Virus record (IMG/VR): IMGVR_UViG_3300006929_000025
Coordinates: 1 to 48,967 of that record
Length of the DNA stretch: 48,967 nucleotides
DNA from: a virus
Reading direction: 5' to 3' (one strand)
Position numbers and translations under genes: made by a program. The notes under the pieces are model-generated. The model worked only from the letters and a program-made list of their open reading frames with translations, did not search any database and had not been told where the DNA came from. This document shows, piece by piece, positions 7,629-14,199 of the stretch (its first letter is position 1; each line of letters begins with the position of its first letter).

Positions 7629-8534
7629 TGTTAACGTCTCTAAATTTTTAACCCCACCTAATTCTGCCACATCTTTATCCTTAGGCATTTTAATAACTCT
7701 AATTCTATTATTTAATCTACCACCATCTAATTTACGATAAAGTTGTTCTGCGTCCTCCCAAGCATCACCATCTAAACATACTATAATGTTTTTTCCACTC
7801 TTTTCATATAATTTACCCCATAAATTATCAGAAACTGTTTTTCCTAGTATTGGTATGGCGTTATCTAAAAATAACATGTCGAACACACCTTCTACGAGAT
7901 AAATGTCTTCACCCCATTTTATTCTAGATTCATTAAATATAATTTCTTCTTTAGGGAATTCAGGGTTTTTATATTTCATTCGATGATTAGTGTATGAACG
8001 TGCAACAAAATAATTTATTTCCCCATCTTTATCAAACGATGGTATAATAATACGTCCTCTATAAGGTCCTTGGTTAGTATACCCCATAGAATATTTAATC
8101 ATTTTATCTTCAGATATATTCCTGTTAAGTAAATAATTTCTTGCTTCTTTATAAGATATTGTTAATTTATTACCCTTTTCAAAAGAAATAAAATCATCAG
8201 GTAATTCTATCCTTTTATAGACTTTATTCTCAGGTATAAATTTTTCTGGAGCTATTAATTTCCAATTTTGTCTATGTTTCTTATTACCCCACTTCCAAAA
8301 TAATTTATTAATAGAACCGTGAGTTTCGTGAGTTTCTGAACATGCCCAACATTTATACACACCTTTAAAGTAATTAATTTCAAAATTACCTTTTCCATCA
8401 CCTTTATTAAGTCCTTTTATATCATAAGAACAAACAGGACAATCAAAAGAAATTTGACCTTTATTTTCGTAGTGTTGGTTGTGTGGTCCTAATACTTCGG
8501 AAAGTAAATTAATAAGTAGACTATTATCATTCAT
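7620..8534 (-). CDS. DNA primase (zinc ribbon plus TOPRIM)
   Basis: The protein has 304 residues. An N-terminal zinc ribbon is formed by CPVC (Cys 32, 35) and CWAC (Cys 62, 65). The middle contains GRIIIPSFD and NYFVARSY, the polymerase-core segments seen in DnaG-type primases. The TOPRIM motifs are IYLVEGVFDML (Glu 215) and VCLDGDAWEDA (Asp 255, Asp 257). It makes RNA primers for the lagging strand, presumably with the gp41/DnaB-like helicase encoded at 45455-46828. The C-terminus is short, with no obvious helicase-binding domain. The gene is convergent with the nuclease gene (9-base overlap) and preceded by a CCTATATTT box and a hairpin. It resembles DnaG-type phage primases more than a primase-helicase fusion. 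Confidence 0.9.
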   Translation of the reverse strand: MNDNSLLINLLSEVLGPHNQHYENKGQISFDCPVCSYDIKGLNKGDGKGNFEINYFKGVYKCWACSETHETHGSINKLFWKWGNKKHRQNWKLIAPEKFIPENKVYKRIELPDDFISFEKGNKLTISYKEARNYLLNRNISEDKMIKYSMGYTNQGPYRGRIIIPSFDKDGEINYFVARSYTNHRMKYKNPEFPKEEIIFNESRIKWGEDIYLVEGVFDMLFLDNAIPILGKTVSDNLWGKLYEKSGKNIIVCLDGDAWEDAEQLYRKLDGGRLNNRIRVIKMPKDKDVAELGGVKNLETLTLL

Positions 8535-8539
8535 AATTT

Positions 8540-8548
8540 AAATATAGG
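8540..8548 (-). promoter_or_regulatory. CCTATATTT box upstream of the primase gene
   Basis: Reading toward the primase, CCTATATTT ends five bases before the ATG at 8534. A TTG lies 19 bases upstream of the TATATTT core, so the pair resembles the Bacteroidota promoter pattern TTG-N17-19-TAnnTTTG. The box forms one arm of the inverted repeat at 8541-8565. An identical box with identical spacing precedes the gene at 6864. Confidence 0.45.
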
Positions 8549-8565
8549 AAAAATAGACCTATATT
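8541..8565. other. Perfect 8-bp inverted repeat between resolvase and primase genes
   Basis: AATATAGG at 8541-8548 and CCTATATT at 8558-8565 are exact reverse complements around a nine-base loop. The element fills most of the 34-base gap between the resolvase stop and the primase start. It lacks a GC-rich stem and clear U-tract, so it is a weak terminator candidate. It overlaps the putative primase promoter box and could be an operator or RNA processing site. Confidence 0.4.
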
Positions 8566-8568
8566 CAA

Positions 8569-9165
8569 TTACCAGAGAGATTCTTTTTTCATATGACCTA
8601 ACACACATGTATAAGCATCGGACATATCATAATTTTCTTTTTTAAGGGTATTGTTTCGTGTATAAGTCCAATCTAAATGAGGTTCTTTATCGGACACATT
8701 TTTCCAAATAATATGTTTTTTATCACAACCTTTTTCAAATCCACCAAACAAAACTTTTTTTCCATTTTTATTTTGAGTGAATAAATTTGGGAAAGCAAAT
8801 TTTCTTGCGTTATATGTAGATATTACTTCAGGTATTACACCTAGTTTGGTGTGGATTATTTTAATGATAAATGCATTATACCTCATTAGGGTGGATACTG
8901 TATAGACATTGTTGGAGTTAATAAGAGGCTCTTCTATAATGACCTTTCCTATACCCATATTTTTATATTCACTTACTTTATCTGAAAACACTTCTGATTT
9001 TAATAACAATTCTTCTATTTTGTTATCTGGTAAAGCTTTAATTTTTGGTGAAACATGAGTTAGTTCTAGAAGTTCTTGGGACATCAAATCAAATAATGCC
9101 CATCCAATTGTTTTAGTGGATATATCTAGTCCTAAGACTTTCGGTGTGTTTTTTAATTTTGTCAT
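8569..9165 (-). CDS. RuvC-like Holliday-junction resolvase
   Basis: The protein has 198 residues with an RNase H-like fold signature. The first strand is VLGLDISTKTIGWALFD (catalytic Asp 14), the second acidic motif is VIIEEP (Glu 78/79), and the C-terminal helix carries YDMSDAYTCVLGH (Asp 180, Asp 183). These match the D-E-D-D set of RuvC and related poxvirus/phage resolvases. T4 uses endonuclease VII (gp49) for this step, and no gp49 is seen in the window, so this enzyme probably resolves branched DNA before packaging. A role in a repair nuclease complex cannot be excluded. An ATATTT box sits five bases before the ATG; 41 bases separate it from the tail-protein stop upstream. Confidence 0.87.
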   Translation of the reverse strand: MTKLKNTPKVLGLDISTKTIGWALFDLMSQELLELTHVSPKIKALPDNKIEELLLKSEVFSDKVSEYKNMGIGKVIIEEPLINSNNVYTVSTLMRYNAFIIKIIHTKLGVIPEVISTYNARKFAFPNLFTQNKNGKKVLFGGFEKGCDKKHIIWKNVSDKEPHLDWTYTRNNTLKKENYDMSDAYTCVLGHMKKESLW

Positions 9166-9170
9166 TACTA

Positions 9171-9176
9171 AAATAT
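9171..9176 (-). promoter_or_regulatory. ATATTT box upstream of the resolvase gene
   Basis: The coding-strand sequence GATATTT is followed by TAGTA and then the ATG at 9165, the same ATATTT-N5-start arrangement as at 5012, 6864 and 8534. The 41-base gap between the tail operon and the resolvase gene also holds a six-base inverted repeat (9178-9196), which might end tail-gene transcription. Both assignments are tentative. Confidence 0.33.
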
Positions 9177-9206
9177 CACTTTAATTACACTAAAGTAAAC
9201 ACACAT

Positions 9207-10520
9207 TTAAAATTTAAATATCATTCTAAAAGTTACAGAACCGTTTGGTTGTTTTTCTATAGGTCTATCTGGTTTACCTATAGCTACTAAATTGTCTGCA
9301 TCATCATATAACCCTACCTCTGTTACCCATGCTGACATATTTGCCATGTCTAAACTATAGAGGTCAGGATAACCACCTGCACCTACTGAATTTGCTACTG
9401 AAGATGCTCCATAGGTAGGGGCTGCTGTTGGTGAGGCTGTTTGATTTTCTGTAACTACAAATTCACCTACATCTGCATGACAGTCTATATTTACAACCCA
9501 CTCTTTTTCAAAGGTATAGTACTGACAATAAGCCGAACTTGCATTAGGCCCACCTCCAGTACTTCCAGTGAAGAAGACACCTGTTTGTCCACTACCCATC
9601 ACTGTTGGTCCTCCTGAGAACCATTCTGCTGCACTAATGTTACCATACATAGACATAAAGTTACTAGTAATAGCTGTATGTGTTAAAACACAAAATCCTT
9701 TATCTAAATAACATACACCTACTGGAATATCATCAGCTGTTGCATAAGGTTTTTTATTTGCAGAACTGGTAAAACTATATAAATCTTGGTCACCATTAGG
9801 ATAACCAGATGGTGGTAATGCACTTATTGGTGGGAAAGCTGTACCACCGTTAGTTGATGCTCCGATTGTGGTTGGGAACCCTTCTGCCCATGATGACGCA
9901 TAAGCTACTTGTGGTGGTCTTACTGCATCACTGAATAAAAATGCTACATTAGTAGATGGGTATTCAGGATTAGCTGTGTTAACATTATTTACTTGGTGTC
10001 CAAAAAACGCTGCTTGACTACTGTTGTCTGATGACCATTCTTGTGCTGTATAATAACTAGTATACGCTGTAATAGGATGTGGAGCTGTAAGTGCTGGTGT
10101 ACCCGTATTACCTGTAGGTATTACTATTTTAATAGTTCTACCATCTATTAATTCACCATAATTACATCTAGGTATTTCCATCACAATAAATTCTTCTCCA
10201 GTACCTTGGGTACTTGTTATAGCACTCATATATGAACCGTTATAACCTGCGTTTACCCACCCACTAGTGGTATCTGCAGAAGTTAGTGGAAATTTAAAGG
10301 AATGAAATAGATTAGAAAAAGGTCTACCATTATTAGGTACCCTTTGTGCTGAATAAAATTTCATGGTATCCCCACTTATCATGTTATACCCTGAAACAGC
10401 TTGAAAATCAGAGTAGTCAGAATTAAAGTAAGCTGTATTTGAAGTGGTGTTGGCACTAAAAGCTACCATATTATTCACTACTTGTATATCACTCGGGTTT
10501 AATGGTTTTAAATTAGGCAT
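9207..10520 (-). CDS. Tail-tip/fibre-type virion protein
   Basis: The protein has 437 residues, rich in Gly, Ser, Thr, Asn and aromatic residues and very poor in Lys, which is typical of beta-structured tail fibre proteins. It begins with PSDIQVVNNMVAFSAN, without the conserved N-terminal motif of the two larger neighbours. It ends with WVTEVGLYDDADNLVAIGKP, a C-terminal motif found in phage tail-fibre and collar proteins; a close variant (ITEIGLFDNENG) ends the 872-aa protein at 14199-16817. It is the last gene of the 34-kb virion operon. No chaperone or enzymatic domain is visible. The motif supports a fibre or tip role, but the exact position in the virion is unknown. Confidence 0.75.
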   Translation of the reverse strand: MPNLKPLNPSDIQVVNNMVAFSANTTSNTAYFNSDYSDFQAVSGYNMISGDTMKFYSAQRVPNNGRPFSNLFHSFKFPLTSADTTSGWVNAGYNGSYMSAITSTQGTGEEFIVMEIPRCNYGELIDGRTIKIVIPTGNTGTPALTAPHPITAYTSYYTAQEWSSDNSSQAAFFGHQVNNVNTANPEYPSTNVAFLFSDAVRPPQVAYASSWAEGFPTTIGASTNGGTAFPPISALPPSGYPNGDQDLYSFTSSANKKPYATADDIPVGVCYLDKGFCVLTHTAITSNFMSMYGNISAAEWFSGGPTVMGSGQTGVFFTGSTGGGPNASSAYCQYYTFEKEWVVNIDCHADVGEFVVTENQTASPTAAPTYGASSVANSVGAGGYPDLYSLDMANMSAWVTEVGLYDDADNLVAIGKPDRPIEKQPNGSVTFRMIFKF

Positions 10521-10531
10521 AATTTTTTATT

Positions 10532-10918
10532 TTAAATGTATTTGTGATTAGTTATGTCATAGCTTAGACTGGTCCTACCTGGAAAATGAAACCCTACTGA
10601 GTTAGAAGGTATGGATGTAGTATCATCTACGAACTGAAAGAAAAATACTCTACTAGGTTGGTCGTCTCCGGCTGATACCGATGACATATAACTAGCTGGA
10701 ATATATGCATTATAATATTCGTTAAGGTAACGACCAAATTGATAAGTCGATTGAGCTGAAGTATCTTTAAATTTAGGATATTGTTCGTCTGGGTAGGCCC
10801 ATTTTTCTACGTAACTTATTTTTGTAGCACTTGGTGAACTACCAAACTGGTTACCTTGTGTAGTGGTTCGTGACATTTCTGGTCTAAACATATTGTCCCA
10901 ATAATCGTTAGTTGGCAT
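10532..10918 (-). CDS. Small virion-operon protein, unknown
   Basis: The protein has 128 residues with aromatic and Ser/Thr/Pro-rich composition like its neighbours and no cysteine. It starts PTNDYWDNMFRPEMSR and includes a likely beta-rich C-terminal half (SRVFFFQFVDD, then GFHFPGRTSLSYD). No family is recognised. It is sandwiched between the 437-aa fibre-type protein (11-base gap) and the 723-aa virion protein (24-base gap) in the same orientation, which makes a minor tail or fibre component, or a cap or adaptor, the most likely role. It could also be a non-virion assembly factor. Confidence 0.68.
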   Translation of the reverse strand: MPTNDYWDNMFRPEMSRTTTQGNQFGSSPSATKISYVEKWAYPDEQYPKFKDTSAQSTYQFGRYLNEYYNAYIPASYMSSVSAGDDQPSRVFFFQFVDDTTSIPSNSVGFHFPGRTSLSYDITNHKYI

Positions 10919-10942
10919 ATTTTCTTTTTTTAATTTTTATTT

Positions 10943-13114
10943 TTATATAACTTGGTTAGAAGTAGAGTGTATTTTTCTAAATATCTTATTACCTGAACCG
11001 TTATCTTCTTGGAAGGCGTCAGTTGCTGGAGTAATAGAAGATATATTAGAAGAATCACCATCTTCACCATAAAATTTAACTTCTGTTTTATCAAATAAAC
11101 GGTAATACGGTACAAGACTACTCCCGTATGATGCTGTAACACCTGAATAACCTAAACTTTGTAAAGCTGCAACTTTATTATATATAAAATTAACTTTAAC
11201 TAGTGCTGGTAAAACCGTAGGGTCATCAGCAGAATGGATATTATAAGTAACTGGAATACTAATATTAAATTCATCAACATCCCCTGCGTTAAATCCTATA
11301 TTAACCAGATTACTACTACTTTTCGCGGAAAAGACAGATGCGAAAGTAGGGAATGCCATAGAACCGTTTTTTCCAACAGCATCCAACAACCAATCATTCA
11401 TTATCATTTTTCTAGTAAACCAAGTATAATAAACTCCACCACCATAAACACTCGCTGCATCATTACCCCCATAATTAACATGACTAGTACTAGGTACTGT
11501 TACTGTTCCACCTAGAGCTGCTGTGCCTACTCCAGTGTGAGTCGCTGTCTCCAAGTGAAAGTATTCTAATGTGGTACCAAAATAACCTAATGTACTCATA
11601 GGGGAGTGTCCTACAGCTGGTGTGTAAATCATTTGTGGCCCTTGACTCACTGTAGGCATATCATAAGTACTATTTGAATGCAGTTGAGTTGCTATACTTT
11701 CAGGTCTTGGTATATAATAACCGTTTGCTGTATCATCATTTGAATTTGGTATTATATGTTGTCTTAGTGTTGGTACGTAATAATTAACCGCCCGATATAG
11801 AGGGGCATTACTGTCACCCATAATTTCAAATTGTAATGATGTACCATTTGGGGTAACCCAATTTCCAGTTGCATTAGGTTGTGTGATTCCAAACATATTT
11901 TCCATTTGGTAGGGGTTAGAATAACCTATAAAATATATTTCATTGGACCAAAATCCTCCCGCGTCTATAATGTCTTGGTTACTAGTTGGCCAGTATGGGT
12001 AAGGGTATTGAACACCCGAAGAATTATCCCATGTTTGAGCTTGACCGGCTGAACCGGGTACAGTAGGTCCTGGTTGACCGTAGGTTTCGTATGTTGGTAA
12101 TGCCATATACCCAATGTCTGTAATTGGGAATCCTATTCCTGCAGGACCCGCTCCTTTATAAACTGCCCCAGGATCAGGACCAGAAGTAGTAGCATGATTA
12201 AAAGATATTGTCCATGGTGATACACCACCTTTTTGAATGGTTGTATTACCATAAACATTAGGGGTTAATTGACTTATATCCATATATGCTCCATTTGCAA
12301 AATCTAAGTCAGGGGACATATTGTTTTGTGCTCCTGGTGTACTCCATGTAGACGCAGGACCCTGTGAGAATAAGTAACTTCCTCCAGCTAATATTTGGTG
12401 ATTATTGTTATCTATCTGACTACCAAAACTTATTTCTACATTTTCTTTAGTTTGTGCTCCTGAAGTAGGGTCATAAACTAGGGTGTCGTCCCAAAAATCT
12501 AAGAAAACTCCCCTACCATAACCACCTTCATTTACCGATTTACCTAAATATTTTAATGCTCCCCCTATAGTTGTAGAATTAGGACTCGCTCCTAACCCTA
12601 GTTTTTGTGCAGCTTCAGTTTCAAAATCTGATGCTGTTGCACTAGGTAAAGAATTACCTTTCCAGAATAATTCTTGGTCATAAGCGTATAAATTAGAAAC
12701 CAATTTTAATAAAGCAAAATAATCATGTAAATAAACATCTACTTCAGCTATATCATAATAGTTAATAGGTGTAGTAGCATTTTTCTTTATACCCACTAAC
12801 ATTTGTTTAGCTTGTGGTGTTACAGTACTACATCCTTGCCAGCATAAATAAGAAGATTGTAAATACCCATCATTTAATCCATTACAACAATCACATAAAT
12901 CACCTGTAACGTCTGGTATAAAACCTAATTGAGCTGTATGCCCTGTCAAACTTGTTTGTCTGTAATCTATGTCTATATCTGATAAACCGAATTTTTTAAC
13001 AAAGTTAGTTAGACCACCAAGACCTGTTGTTGTACCACTGACTAGTAATCCTCTACCATAGTTAGTTAAAACAGTTTGTATGTATTGCGTTGACGCTGAT
13101 TGTACAAATCCCAT
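10943..13114 (-). CDS. Large virion structural protein with DYG-GLSD N-terminal domain
   Basis: The protein has 723 residues. The N-terminus (STQYIQTVLTNYGRGLL, then VKKFGLSDIDIDYR by about residue 52) matches a domain found at the start of T4-like marine phage structural proteins, where a similar LTDYGR and K(F)-x-GD-DEVDY pattern is common. The same domain begins the next protein upstream in the operon. The rest is Gly/Ser/Asn/Tyr-rich and beta-type, with a Cys cluster near residues 74-94 (CDCC, then CWQGC). It is probably a tail or baseplate appendage component whose conserved head anchors it in the virion and whose variable body faces outward. No enzymatic motif is visible. Confidence 0.75.
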   Translation of the reverse strand: MGFVQSASTQYIQTVLTNYGRGLLVSGTTTGLGGLTNFVKKFGLSDIDIDYRQTSLTGHTAQLGFIPDVTGDLCDCCNGLNDGYLQSSYLCWQGCSTVTPQAKQMLVGIKKNATTPINYYDIAEVDVYLHDYFALLKLVSNLYAYDQELFWKGNSLPSATASDFETEAAQKLGLGASPNSTTIGGALKYLGKSVNEGGYGRGVFLDFWDDTLVYDPTSGAQTKENVEISFGSQIDNNNHQILAGGSYLFSQGPASTWSTPGAQNNMSPDLDFANGAYMDISQLTPNVYGNTTIQKGGVSPWTISFNHATTSGPDPGAVYKGAGPAGIGFPITDIGYMALPTYETYGQPGPTVPGSAGQAQTWDNSSGVQYPYPYWPTSNQDIIDAGGFWSNEIYFIGYSNPYQMENMFGITQPNATGNWVTPNGTSLQFEIMGDSNAPLYRAVNYYVPTLRQHIIPNSNDDTANGYYIPRPESIATQLHSNSTYDMPTVSQGPQMIYTPAVGHSPMSTLGYFGTTLEYFHLETATHTGVGTAALGGTVTVPSTSHVNYGGNDAASVYGGGVYYTWFTRKMIMNDWLLDAVGKNGSMAFPTFASVFSAKSSSNLVNIGFNAGDVDEFNISIPVTYNIHSADDPTVLPALVKVNFIYNKVAALQSLGYSGVTASYGSSLVPYYRLFDKTEVKFYGEDGDSSNISSITPATDAFQEDNGSGNKIFRKIHSTSNQVI

Positions 13115-13185
13115 ATTATTATTCTTTTTATATAATTATTACGAAGTTCTTTTTTATTGTAAACATATTATTAGTCTTCATCTTA
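13115..13185. other. 71-bp AT-rich gap within virion operon
   Basis: This is one of the two largest gaps in the window. It contains no recognisable terminator, gene or AATATTTAT box. A 17-codon minus-strand frame is open within it but has no support. The sequence AAAAAGAA lies about 10 bases before the downstream ATG at 13114 and may assist ribosome binding. Confidence 0.3.
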
Positions 13186-14199
13186 TTAATATCCACCTCC
13201 TCTACCACCAGAAGACATACCTCCAGCACCACTTCCACCAGTTGGTGTATTAACTACAGGTGGTATTGTGGGTCCAGGACCAGGCCCTGATATCGGTACA
13301 TTATGTGGACAGTTATTTGGGAATCCAAGTGATGTACAACTTAGTGAAGGACATCCCTGATTATAATACCCCGCTACGAAATTATTTATATTGTTACTAG
13401 GGTAAGTTCCGTTTTGGAGTGTACCGTTTTTATAACAATGACAACACAACGCATACGCCAGGTCATCACAATTCATTTGTCCATCACCATTAATATCACC
13501 AAAAACACCACCAGTTGCCATAGGCATTCCGTTAATTCCTTGTGACCACATATTGAAGGACATCCAGGAAGTAGTCATATCTATATCGGTATCCCAAGTA
13601 CCATCATTATTATAATCAAAACATTCACAGCCCGCAACAATTCCAAAAGTAGTTGCATTATATCCAGGGTCAAAACATACAGAAGGTGTTGGGGTTGAGT
13701 AATTCCAATGTAACGTAGAAAAATTTTCATCGGGACATGATTTAGAATGTTCAGATATAAGAGTATTTGTGACATCTACACTACATCCCTTCATAACCCC
13801 TAAATTACAAACCGTTTCTTTTATGACTGTATCAGCAGCAATAGCTGTAACGCCTGCATTTAAGTTTGTACCTATAGTATATGTTGCACCTCTTTCTAAT
13901 GGATAATTATGGAAACAACAACCTGAAAGTCTTTCTACACCGTGACCTCCTGGTGCAGTTTGTATTGTTTGTCCAGAACAAGGATAAGCATGGGTCGGAC
14001 CACCACAATCAATAAAACTAGTATCATCTGTTTGAATGAAGGAATGTCCAGTATTAAACCTTCTATAATCTACATCATTATCAGATAACCCAAAAGATTT
14101 TAAAATTTGACTAAAACCTTTAGTAGCTAGTAGGTACTTACCGTAGTCGGTAAATTTTAAATATATTGTTTGCGTTGTCGCAGTACTTATAAATCCCAT
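13186..14199 (-). CDS. Virion protein with dockerin-like calcium loops and Gly-rich tail
   Basis: The protein has 337 residues. It begins with the same domain as its neighbour (TTQTIYLKFTDYGKYLL, SFGLSDNDVDYR, residues 8-46). The middle is Cys-rich. At residues 235-246 lies a near-canonical dockerin/EF-hand loop (DINGDGQMNCDD: Asp 235, Asn 237, Asp 239, Asn 243, Asp 246). A less regular loop occurs at residues 195-207 (DYNNDGTWDTDID). Paired loops of this type bind calcium in dockerins, which dock enzymes or adhesins onto cohesin partners. The C-terminus is Gly-rich and ends SSGGRGGGY. The stop of the 872-aa gene overlaps its ATG as TAATG, so translation is coupled. A calcium-stabilised tail appendage is a reasonable inference; cohesin binding is unproven. 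Confidence 0.77.
   Translation of the reverse strand: MGFISTATTQTIYLKFTDYGKYLLATKGFSQILKSFGLSDNDVDYRRFNTGHSFIQTDDTSFIDCGGPTHAYPCSGQTIQTAPGGHGVERLSGCCFHNYPLERGATYTIGTNLNAGVTAIAADTVIKETVCNLGVMKGCSVDVTNTLISEHSKSCPDENFSTLHWNYSTPTPSVCFDPGYNATTFGIVAGCECFDYNNDGTWDTDIDMTTSWMSFNMWSQGINGMPMATGGVFGDINGDGQMNCDDLAYALCCHCYKNGTLQNGTYPSNNINNFVAGYYNQGCPSLSCTSLGFPNNCPHNVPISGPGPGPTIPPVVNTPTGGSGAGGMSSGGRGGGY

Noticed and set aside
9178-9196. ACTTTA/TAAAGT inverted repeat as a terminator for the virion operon
   Set aside because: Only six AT-rich pairs and no U-tract on the coding strand; too weak to call as a terminator, recorded in the nearby promoter entry.
10930-11142. 70-aa minus-strand frame overlapping the 3' end of the 723-aa gene
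   Set aside because: Nearly all of it lies within the other gene in a different frame; no start signal or family.
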